From IMG/VR virus record IMGVR_UViG_3300025832_000052, positions 1 through 26,871 of that record: a DNA stretch of 26,871 nt; one strand, 5' to 3'. The notes beneath the pieces were generated by a model that made no database searches, had not been told where the DNA came from, and worked only from the letters and a program-made list of their open reading frames with translations. Positions within the stretch are counted from its first letter, which is position 1, and every line of letters starts with the position of its first letter. Below, piece after piece: positions 5,702 through 14,500 of this stretch. This stretch comes from a virus. The position numbers were made by a program, and so were the translations under genes.

Positions 5702-5808
5702 TTCTTTTTAGTCATTTTCATAGCCTTGCCTGATTTTTTACTAGCTTTAGCTGCTGCCGCTTTTCCTTTTGGGCCATAACCGTAACTTTTGTTACCAACT
5801 TTTGGCAT
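5698..5808 (-). CDS. 36-residue lysine-rich protein
   Basis: The encoded peptide begins MPKVGNKSYGYGPKGK and ends in a run of Ala, Lys and Met (KAMKMTKKK). It contains no acidic residue and is strongly basic. AGGAG precedes the ATG by seven bases, and the stop overlaps the start of the DUF5675-like gene (ATGA), which makes it a real member of the late operon despite its size. Short basic peptides of this MPKVGxK type occur in T7-like marine phages, without known function. Nucleic-acid or membrane binding is possible. Confidence 0.65.
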   Translation of the reverse strand: MPKVGNKSYGYGPKGKAAAAKASKKSGKAMKMTKKK

Positions 5809-5818
5809 TAACTTTCTC

Positions 5819-6172
5819 CTATTTAGGATGCACACCATTGTGCATCTTGTACATTCGTTCAGAGCTATCTGATAAATAAGCTAATTGCTTATGTATTGTT
5901 TGTAGCTCGCCTTTAACTTCTGTTATTTCTCGCGATTGTTTATCTAAATTAGACGGTGACAAAATGCCGCCAAGCACTCCTACTTGATGGCGAAACACTG
6001 CTGACCCGCTTTCTTGCTTATCCAATCTAGTATTAACAATTTCCATTTCTTTTTGGATATGTTTTAAATCTTCAATGACCCTACTAAGCTGTGATTTCAC
6101 CACTGCAAACGCCCCGGCCAAAGTCGCAATAAGGCTTACAAACTGGACAAGTTCTCTAGTTCCTAGTTCCAT
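5819..6172 (-). CDS. membrane-anchored coiled-coil protein, possible spanin-like
   Basis: The product starts MELGTRELVQF, has one N-terminal membrane segment (FVSLIATLAGAFAVV), then about 90 residues of charged, heptad-like sequence with repeated Leu/Ile positions (IEDLKHIQKEMEIVNTRLDK, and EITEVKGELQTIHKQLAYL). One N-terminal span followed by a long coiled coil is the architecture of an inner-membrane spanin (Rz-like), and it lies in the lysis cassette. No lipoprotein partner is visible, so this is unproven. An ATG nine codons earlier (6199, 126 residues) has GGAGC upstream and could be the real start; I chose 6172 because it leaves only a 10-base overlap with the gene before. It could also be another small membrane protein of unknown role. 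Confidence 0.6.
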   Translation of the reverse strand: MELGTRELVQFVSLIATLAGAFAVVKSQLSRVIEDLKHIQKEMEIVNTRLDKQESGSAVFRHQVGVLGGILSPSNLDKQSREITEVKGELQTIHKQLAYLSDSSERMYKMHNGVHPK

Positions 6173-6729
6173 GAAATAGCCCCAGCCCGGTTGGCCCATA
6201 CAATAGCTCCAGCAATAGTTGCTGCCGCCAGAACGCCTATCAGCTTAGAACCCTCAACGATGCATCTAATAATTTTATTGTAAAACGCTTCATCTTCTAG
6301 CGCTTGTGCAGCGGCAGCTTCTTTAGCTTTCCTGCGTGTTGCCTTACGCTCTTCTAAGAGTGTCTCACGGGTCGCTAGAATTTCATCCCACGTACCTTCG
6401 CCAAAGCGATTATCGATCCTAATCCCAAGGTTAAGAATGTCCCTGTCAATTTTCTTCTGCTCTAAGACCATAGCAGCAACGGCACCGACGCTTAGTTCAT
6501 CTTCCTCGTCTTCGCCCGTCTTCTTACTAAAGAACTTGTGCAGATTTGATTTAGGTTTGGTTGTCTTCTGTTTCTTCTTAAGTTCTCTCGCAGCCGCATC
6601 ACGGTGATGGAACAGCGCATCAAGACCAGAGCTAATACCCTGTACGTCTTGAGCAGTATCAACCGCTGACTTAACAGCATCGACTGCACCTTTGACTAGA
6701 GCGAACGCTGCAAGAGATTCAGCAATCAT
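6163..6729 (-). CDS. phage protein with C-terminal membrane segment, function unknown
   Basis: A 188-residue protein. The N-terminal ~35 residues are small and alanine-rich (FALVKGAVDAVKSAVDTAQDV), then comes a lysine-rich stretch (ARELKKKQKTTKPKSNLHKFFSKK) and an acidic patch (GEDEEDEL). A central helical region includes EQKKIDRDILNLGIRIDNRFGEGTWDEI, and a charged helix is rich in Glu, Arg and Ala. A single hydrophobic segment (KLIGVLAAATIAGAIVWA, about 163-180) lies close to the end. I do not recognise a family with confidence. It sits between the receptor-binding protein and the coiled-coil membrane protein, so a tail-assembly or lysis role is possible. It starts two bases after the fibre gene stop. 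Confidence 0.65.
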   Translation of the reverse strand: MIAESLAAFALVKGAVDAVKSAVDTAQDVQGISSGLDALFHHRDAAARELKKKQKTTKPKSNLHKFFSKKTGEDEEDELSVGAVAAMVLEQKKIDRDILNLGIRIDNRFGEGTWDEILATRETLLEERKATRRKAKEAAAAQALEDEAFYNKIIRCIVEGSKLIGVLAAATIAGAIVWANRAGAISWN

Positions 6730-6731
6730 TG

Positions 6732-9700
6732 TTACTGCACCTCTATTGCCGTCACTAAGGCGCAGTAACTAGCTGTTGTTGATAAACCAGCCGGGGCTGT
6801 TACTGATGCAGCATCTGTCGAGGCTTTGATGTGCCACGAGTAACCACTTCCACTTGGTGTGTATCTTAGGTCACCGTTGCTTGCTCCAATGTCAAAGCCG
6901 ACAACAAACCCATTAGCGCCGTTATCAGACAACTCAACCCAGTCACTCCATACAGAGCCACCAGTGGGGATGTTAAAGGCTGCATCACCGTTCAACGTAA
7001 GTGCAACTTGAGTTCCTTGGTAATCCCAAGCATTGCCACTCGTTGCTTTAGCGTCGATGTAGATTGCATCAATATCAATGTCACCCGCCGTAGATGCTTC
7101 CATCTTCACACGTACTTTGGTGAAGCTGTGAGTTGCTACTGCTGATGCTGGTATCTGTGATCTAAACGTGTAATTTGTATTGCCACCACTATTCCCAGTA
7201 AGAGCAATAGATTGGATAGTTGCACCAGCGCGATACTGTGCCACTGTACCTGTGTAGAGTGGGTGTGTGTCTGGTAGGTTTTGGGTAGCTAGTGCAAGAT
7301 ATCCACTTTCAGACGGAACGTAACCCTGTTGTCCGAAGTCAACTAAGATACCTGTCGCATACATATCCGCGCAGAACCAATAAAGTTCCCCTGTAGGAAT
7401 ACCTGTTAGTTGTGTACCAAAAGCAACGCCATTTTCTTTAACATCAAAGTAGCCATTGTCAGCATCAAATAGAAATTCATACACATCACTGGTTGCGGAT
7501 GCAGCGCCGTTATAGTGGACTGTAGAAGAGCCACCATTAAATTTGTATTTGATATCTCCACTAGCCATGTGTAGGCCAAATGTTGTGTAGTTAGCTGCCG
7601 TTGTTGATATAAAGCGTGACCTTGCTGCTGTTGGCGACCCAAACTGATCTCTGACAATACAAACATCACCGTCATTAGAGCCACTAACCGCCCCTGTGAT
7701 TGTAAATTGTACACCCCATTTACCTGATGTTGGAAAAGCTATGGTTGATACTAAGCCTTTGTAATTAGCAGCAGCATTGGTAAACTGTAGATTACCTTCT
7801 GTCGGTACACCAACAGTATGACCCCCACCGTTAGTGGGGTCCCAAGTTGCAAAGTTACCAATGCCATCATCAGCGCTATCAGTTGGCGTGTCTTCTAGTT
7901 GATCGGATGCGGTGAAGTTGTTTGAAACATATCCATTATTTCCTGTTGCAAGAAACACAGCACTAACCGCTGCTACTTCTGTAGCTCCTGTATTAGGGGT
8001 AACTGTGATTGTATTTGATCCGGTAGCTGTAAGCTTTTTAGAGCCACCTGCTTGATATTGTGATCCAGCACCAGAAATATCTTCATCGTAATCTTCAGTA
8101 AGACCAGTAAAAGTAACGCTTGCATGATCTTTACCACCATAAACGGCAAGTATAATATCTTTAGCTCTACCCGATACAGTTAATGTAGCTGTAGACGATG
8201 TTGAAGTGTTAGTCGCTCCAACACCAGTTACACCAGTTAATGCCCACACACCAATACCACAACGACCTTTACCACTACTAAAAGTAACAACAATATCTGC
8301 TGTAGTTCCAGAAGGCACAGACGCATACCAAAGTTCAGTCTCAGTACTGTTTGTAGCATCAATGGCTTTGACTGCACTCAGACCGCCGACAGTTAATGTA
8401 TTTATTCCTGCCGGACTATTACCTGCCGAAACACCCACAGCTACAACACGATCTGATGATGCAGTGCCTATAGCTTGTGACGAGAAAGTATAAGCCGTTG
8501 CCCCACTACTGTTGACTGAACTGTCAGTAAACGTAACTGATGTGTCTCCAGTATAATTAACATCCTTACCAAAATCAGCCGTGTCTGCGAAGTAATACGC
8601 GCCACCGTTCTTACCAAGTCCATCATATGACCCAACAGCAAAAGCAACCATAGCACGATTTGAGTTTGTAGCAGAATAAGTAGCTGTAATAGTAAGATCG
8701 TTATCGCTTGTAATTGAACTAGATGCGCCAGACGCATTTGCACTTTCGCCGTTACTATTGTCAAAATTCTCTGTCGCCCCAACCCAAGTTACATCTGCAC
8801 TAGCAGTAGTCCATCCACAGTAAGCAACGACAAAACCATCGCCAGACATATTAGTAAGAGTATCCGTACCGGGTGAAGCATTGCTTGATATAATGTCTCT
8901 GACATAAAAGTTTGCTGTATTTATCGCCCACACACCAATGTCGCATGAATTTGAAGATTGAGGCCATGTGACAACAATGTCTGCCGTTGTACCTGATGGC
9001 ACATTTGCAACAAACAATGCAGCATAAAGCGCGTCTGTTGATGCTTTTCCAACAACTTCAGTTGCAGATACACCTCCAATTGTAACAGTTGGAGTTGCTT
9101 GTGGGGAGCCAGTGGACCGTTGAGCAGATGTGCCTACGATAACTTGCCGATTTGCATTAGCAGTTCCAATCGCTTGCCCAGAGAATGTGTAGCCTGTAGC
9201 GTTTGCTGTAGAAGAAGCGTTGCTTACATAGGTAACGCCGCCGGGATCACTTATAGTACTTGGAACGTATTCTATAGGATTCCAGAATCCATCGTCAGTC
9301 TCACCGAAATCTGTGGCACTCAGCGCTGCACCGTCGATGAGTTGGGGAAGTGCCATGAGGCCGTCAAAGAAGTTCGCTGACCCTGTGACTGTACCTATCC
9401 TATGGACGTTTGTGTTATTGACATCTGTGTCCATGTTGAGAGCGGGCCAGTTCGTCGTCTGAAACGATGTGATTTTTGACCCGTTGATGTAGAGTTTAAC
9501 CCTGTCTGTGTCTGTGGCCTGTGTTGTGTCTACAGCAACAACCATATGATACCATGCAGATGGGTCTAAGAACAAAGCAGTAGTTTGTAACTGGTCAGTG
9601 ACACTACCACCGTCTACATGGATGTACTGGATTGTGCCTGTAGATTGGTATTGCAGTCGGGTAGCGTTATTCGTAGTGCCGTCACCCGCACCAAAGAAGT

Positions 9701-9878
9701 GTTGCGTTGTTCCATCTACAGCAGGTTTAAACCAAACGCTGTACGTCCAAGCCTTACGGTTACCAGCAACAGATGGTGTGCGGTTTAGGTACGAAGCGCC
9801 ATCAAACAGTAGCGATTGCTCAAGGAGGTACGCACTTGCGCCCTGTGAGACTATGCCGGGAGAAAATCCATGTAACAT
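6732..9878 (-). CDS. receptor-binding tail protein with LamG-like lectin and SPRY-like domains
   Basis: Probably the distal adhesin that binds the host surface. About 1048 residues from ATG 9878. First comes a LamG/concanavalin-like domain (about 15-205: FDGASYLNRTP, WTYSVWFKP, WYHMVVAVD, RVKLYINGSKI). Two homologous units of about 200 residues follow, each with YTFS-QAIGTA, VPSGTTADIVVT and C-IGVWA. A SPRY-like region (about 655-840: ATWDPTNGG, WGVQFTI, YEFLFDADNG) precedes a strand-rich C-terminal domain. An in-frame ATG at 9908 also exists, but 9878 overlaps the upstream stop as TAATG and gives the family-like N-terminus, although no clear ribosome binding site is seen. Low Lys/Arg and high Ser/Thr/Gly/Ala are usual in fibres. 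It follows the fibre adaptor gene. Confidence 0.82.
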   Translation of the reverse strand: MLHGFSPGIVSQGASAYLLEQSLLFDGASYLNRTPSVAGNRKAWTYSVWFKPAVDGTTQHFFGAGDGTTNNATRLQYQSTGTIQYIHVDGGSVTDQLQTTALFLDPSAWYHMVVAVDTTQATDTDRVKLYINGSKITSFQTTNWPALNMDTDVNNTNVHRIGTVTGSANFFDGLMALPQLIDGAALSATDFGETDDGFWNPIEYVPSTISDPGGVTYVSNASSTANATGYTFSGQAIGTANANRQVIVGTSAQRSTGSPQATPTVTIGGVSATEVVGKASTDALYAALFVANVPSGTTADIVVTWPQSSNSCDIGVWAINTANFYVRDIISSNASPGTDTLTNMSGDGFVVAYCGWTTASADVTWVGATENFDNSNGESANASGASSSITSDNDLTITATYSATNSNRAMVAFAVGSYDGLGKNGGAYYFADTADFGKDVNYTGDTSVTFTDSSVNSSGATAYTFSSQAIGTASSDRVVAVGVSAGNSPAGINTLTVGGLSAVKAIDATNSTETELWYASVPSGTTADIVVTFSSGKGRCGIGVWALTGVTGVGATNTSTSSTATLTVSGRAKDIILAVYGGKDHASVTFTGLTEDYDEDISGAGSQYQAGGSKKLTATGSNTITVTPNTGATEVAAVSAVFLATGNNGYVSNNFTASDQLEDTPTDSADDGIGNFATWDPTNGGGHTVGVPTEGNLQFTNAAANYKGLVSTIAFPTSGKWGVQFTITGAVSGSNDGDVCIVRDQFGSPTAARSRFISTTAANYTTFGLHMASGDIKYKFNGGSSTVHYNGAASATSDVYEFLFDADNGYFDVKENGVAFGTQLTGIPTGELYWFCADMYATGILVDFGQQGYVPSESGYLALATQNLPDTHPLYTGTVAQYRAGATIQSIALTGNSGGNTNYTFRSQIPASAVATHSFTKVRVKMEASTAGDIDIDAIYIDAKATSGNAWDYQGTQVALTLNGDAAFNIPTGGSVWSDWVELSDNGANGFVVGFDIGASNGDLRYTPSGSGYSWHIKASTDAASVTAPAGLSTTASYCALVTAIEVQ

Positions 9879-11509
9879 TAGGTTACCGTCAAACCAACAG
9901 CCAACCATGTATCGGTTGCTAGTTTAACTAAGTCGCAAGCACCGTACTGAGCCAAGGCTCCGCTTCCTGCACTTATGCCGTTGATATACACGCCTGTGTC
10001 TCCTGTGATTGTAACTACACCAGCACCAATCATGGCGATGGAGAGCTTGGCACCAACCGGGAATGCTACGCTTGCGTTAGTCGGCACATTGAAAGCGATA
10101 GCAGAACCGTTGTTGCAAGTTATGATCTTATGGTCGTCAGTGAGGCTTGGCGTAAAGGTCGTGCCTGTCTGAGCATTGACTGTGCCTTGGACCATTGACG
10201 GCACGATAGCATCGTCTCCAATGCTGACAACGCTGCCTACTTTGGTGAGGCCAGCGCCAACAGTAATCTGTGACATCTGGACGCCAACCCAGTTGTCGGG
10301 GCTGTTGTCATCTGCAACAAACTGTATTTGTGCGTTGACGTCAGTGATCGTGATGTCTGACGCTGAACCGTTTAATGTGTCAGAGCCGCTGCGCTGAAAG
10401 ATCAGGCTGTTGGAAGCAGAGGTCTTTTGAAAAGCATACTTTGTACCTTCGGCAGTGCCGATTGCTGGCAATGTAACGGTGATATCGTTGGACGATGTGT
10501 CGCACAAATAGTATGTACCGTCGGCTGACAATGCTGGAGACAACGCCGCACCCGTTTGGTTTACGACAGTTGAATATATCTGCCCGCTGGCAGCTTGTGC
10601 CGCAGAAGCCGCAGCGTTCGCAGCGTATTTTTTAGCGGAGAACTCACCACCCGCAACAACTGTATCTACGTCGAATGACGCACCGCCTAAGGCCCATTGC
10701 TTAGATGACCCTGTACTTACCGTTGTGCCTTGGCTGTATTCCTTAGAAGAAAACTCTGAGGTATCAACCGCTGCGCCTGTGCTTGTTGCCCATTCTTTAG
10801 CAGCACCTCGAGCGCTTGTTGTCGTTACACCTGTGCCGCCAATAGCCCAAGCCTTTGATGCGTAATCTGAACCTGTTACAGCGCCGTCAATTTTAGTAGC
10901 GTAGTTGGTTGAAAGTGTCGCACTCGCCGCTGTCGTTACTACGTCTGCGTTTGTAAGCACGAGATCAGCTGCTGTTGCTGCTGCGTTTGATGCTGCATTG
11001 TTTATTTCAGCTACAGACGGCCCAACTTCAATACCACCGCTTGTTGTTACCTTAACTGTTCTTTCAGTCGTATCAAAGCCATCAGGCCAAACAAGAGAAT
11101 ATGTTTCTGGTGAAGTAGAAGGACGAGATATAGCGCGGGATATAATTGTGTTTATTTGCTGTAAAATTGCATACGCTTTATCTAGCGTTGTGTTTAATGT
11201 TCCAATATTAAAAATACCAGAAGTTGGGAAATCACTTTCGCGAGCAATTGGAACGTCACGATTTAGTGTCAACGTTACGTTGCTAATGTTAGAAACAAAA
11301 GTAACTGTTCCACCCGAAAACCCATCGTCAACAGCAGTGCCGCTTATTGTGTAGTGAGTGGTTATCGTTTTTAAAACCCCATCAACGTACACTTTAATAT
11401 CGTTTTCATTAAAATACGGGTATGAAATTGTAAAAGGGCCAGTAGTCGGAGTTGACCCTACTGCGTACTGATCTACTGCGTCATTTGCTGCAATTGTAAT
11501 TTGTGTCAT
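9878..11509 (-). CDS. tail fibre protein with T7 gp17-type N-terminal domain
   Basis: The 543-residue protein attaches the fibre to the tail. The first ~150 residues match the T7 tail-fibre N-terminal domain pattern: FTISYPYFNENDIKVYVDG, then YTISG, GTVTF, LTLNRDVPIARESDFP and TTLDKAYAILQQINTII. A central Ala/Ser/Thr-rich part (about 170-310) has repeated SKAWAIGG / AKEWATSTG / SSKEYSQG / SKQWALGG / SAKKYAANAAASAAQAA units, which are typical fibre shaft repeats. The C-terminal ~200 residues are strand-rich. It contains no obvious peptidase or endosialidase motif. Its ATG overlaps the stop of the gp16-like gene (ATGA), and the lectin-domain gene follows, so adaptor and receptor-binding parts are split between two proteins. 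Confidence 0.88.
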   Translation of the reverse strand: MTQITIAANDAVDQYAVGSTPTTGPFTISYPYFNENDIKVYVDGVLKTITTHYTISGTAVDDGFSGGTVTFVSNISNVTLTLNRDVPIARESDFPTSGIFNIGTLNTTLDKAYAILQQINTIISRAISRPSTSPETYSLVWPDGFDTTERTVKVTTSGGIEVGPSVAEINNAASNAAATAADLVLTNADVVTTAASATLSTNYATKIDGAVTGSDYASKAWAIGGTGVTTTSARGAAKEWATSTGAAVDTSEFSSKEYSQGTTVSTGSSKQWALGGASFDVDTVVAGGEFSAKKYAANAAASAAQAASGQIYSTVVNQTGAALSPALSADGTYYLCDTSSNDITVTLPAIGTAEGTKYAFQKTSASNSLIFQRSGSDTLNGSASDITITDVNAQIQFVADDNSPDNWVGVQMSQITVGAGLTKVGSVVSIGDDAIVPSMVQGTVNAQTGTTFTPSLTDDHKIITCNNGSAIAFNVPTNASVAFPVGAKLSIAMIGAGVVTITGDTGVYINGISAGSGALAQYGACDLVKLATDTWLAVGLTVT

Positions 11510-14500
11510 TTTGGAGCCCCTGCCATTAAATCTTCTGAATAATCAAATAAACCGTCAGCCCAGAAGACCCGATTACCTAACAAAGCCCTGCGACCATATT
11601 TGGCGTCACGCTTTCCAACGTGACCATCGGATAACCCGGATATTAACCGAGAAAGGTTTTGGGCTTGTGACACACTAGGGCCTAGAAGGTTTGAAGCTTT
11701 GTAAGCTGCCGAAGAGCGTCTTGGGTTTTCGCCAACAAGTGGCCCCAGACCAAATCGGTTATCAGAGAAAGTTTCAACCATGCCGTTAATGTCTGAGAAA
11801 TAACCAAGAATGCCTGACCTTTCTATGCCCGACTTAATAAGCTCGCCCGTACCCTTCGGCTTGTTGTTGCCAAGCTGCTCATCACGGATAAGAGTAATCA
11901 TCATTCCAAGAGCAACAGCACCGCCAGCGCCAATTAAAAAGTTCTTATCAGGGTTTTGAAGTCCAGGAACTAAGACGCGTTGCGTTGCACTTGTTGTGAA
12001 ACTCTTGAACTGGAACAAAACTTGAGCCATTTGAGGAGACATAAAGAAGTCTTGAGCTTTCTCTACTCTTGTTAAGTCTTCGCCAGCATCTTTTTTCGCC
12101 CGAAGTTTTGCGTCTGTTTCTTTAAATATTTTACCAAGACCGCCACTCATTGCGTTAGGCATGTCGCCAGCACCCGGCGTTACGATGATCTGGTTAATCT
12201 CTTTACCCAAAGCCGCAGAATAAGCCTCTGCAGCCTCACGATCTGTCCAATTCTGTGTCTTAGCAATACGAACCCGCCCCTTCCTGACACCATGTTCTTC
12301 AAACTGGATAGACATACGCCATGCCATGTTCTCATCGATGCCTACTCTGGAGAGCTTTGACTGCTCATAACCCGTGCTAGGCTGCCCTCTGGACCCCGCA
12401 CGGCGCAATGCTGCCTCGTTGATGCGTGTTTCATACACACCATTAGCTTCGCCTTTACGCGGCCTTATATCGGCGTGTGCAAGCTCATGCTCTATGACAA
12501 AATCACGCCATTCAGCGAAGGTTTTAAACTGGTCCTCTGGCATTGGCTGGACTTTTCGCCATTTTGGGTTCGCCCATGCCTTATTTTCGTAAGTCTCGCG
12601 TAATTTATCTAAATCCAAAGACACTGTGTTCGTCTTTTTATTGTATTTTGCGGCAATCCTTGTATTGCTCCGGTTAGAAACAACTTCTCCGTACTCAATC
12701 GTTGCTTTGGCACTATTCCGGCCAGCAGAAGCCCACTTTCCGGCCTCATCTAATATCCGAGAGCCGGTAATAAGACTTGCCATTGTTTTTACGCCGACAT
12801 TCCAAGGGTTCATAAGCGATGCGTTAAAAAATTGCTGTGTGGCTTTTGCTGCAATGTTTTCAAACTTAGACGTAGCGCTCATAGCATCAGATAAATCAGA
12901 AAATAAAGAAGCCCGCATCGACATGTACATATCAAGAGCTTCTCCTGCTAATTCAGCTTCATCATTAGCAAGGCCTATAACGCCTCTTTTCTTGTTTCCT
13001 TGCATAACGACACGCACATCTTTTGCGAACGCATCATAAAGGGTGCCAAAGGTGCGTGTTACGCCGTCATACATAACTAATCGACCCATATCAGGAACCG
13101 CTGCCATTGCTCCTGTAAGAAAAGTCATCGCGTTATACATTTTAGCGACACGCAAACCTCTGTTGGTGTAACTGTCAGGATCATCAGGCAACCCATAAGT
13201 GCCTCGGATACGATCCCGCACCACTTTTAGGTCTTCAATCTCGGCTTCCATGCGCTCTTCGAGCTTTTGCCTCTCAAGACCTTTAGCGTTATCTATTTTT
13301 TTCTGCCATTCAGCGCGGATTTTTTTAATCTGAGGTGCCAAGCTAATAGAGCCAAACTTTTTAATAAGCTCAACATCAGGAGCAACTCGGGTGGTATAAT
13401 ATTTACCCGTTGCAAAGATATTATCTTCAAGGAAATCCTCTAAAGCCTCGTCAGGAATATATGCTAACGTCCGGCCTTTAAGGCTTGATGCTCGTCCTGT
13501 TAAGTCTGACTTACGAAGCATATCAGAACCGGGTCCTAACATGTCTTCTTCAGGTGTTCTTGGACGATCTCCTAAAACACTATCAACCGTGTCATCTAAA
13601 GATTCTTCTCGAACTCCATGACGCCGCAATACGTCTTTAAATGCTTCACGGTTTTCTCGAATATACTCTTTCCGATAAATACGGTTCATATAATTAGGGT
13701 CGATATCCGCGCTATCGATTTCGCGTATCTTTAGACGAAGTGCTTTTATCTCTTCCTTCATTCCATCGAGGCGCTCGTCGGCTTTATTGGCTTTTCGAGC
13801 CGCCCAAAATGTATTCGTCTTTTCTGCAAGCTCGTCACGGAACGCTCTGCTAAATAAACCATTTGCTTTTGCGTCCTCGCCCATTGGACGGTAAACCTTG
13901 TTGTGCCAAGTGTTCGCGGCTTCCAAGACTTCCTGCTCAATACCAGATACATCGTCACCCAAGCGGCGCTTCGCTCTCCCGGCTGCTCTTAAGAACTCGT
14001 CAAAGCCCATAGAGTCACCTTTACCAGAAAGGTCACGGATGCCTTGGCCGATTATTGTTGTTGCATTAGAGCCATCTACACGCTGGCGATAACGAAGGTA
14101 TAGCTTTTCAGTGTCACGCATGGCGCTAACCATTTTCGTTGTCCACCGGATTGCAACCATACGGTCAACCCCGTGTGAACCGGACTGGTTAACACCGTTC
14201 TTCCTTAGATAAAAAGGATGCTCGACCAATTCAGATATGATGGTTTTTCCGACATTACTTCCGTCATACAGGGTCCGTTTAACCGGGCCATCAGGTAATT
14301 TTTCCGTCCCCATCGCGGGCATAATCCCGTCGCCGTCGTCTACGACTTTCTCTGTTGATGAAGGCTTCGGCGCTGGAGCGTCTACCTCTGCGTCCATAAT
14401 GATATCGCCGGGGTCTTTAACGTCTGCAACTTCTCTGCTGGTTGAGCCGACAACTGCGGGCTTTCCATCAGGGCCGACCATTGGAGGCTCGTCACCAAAC

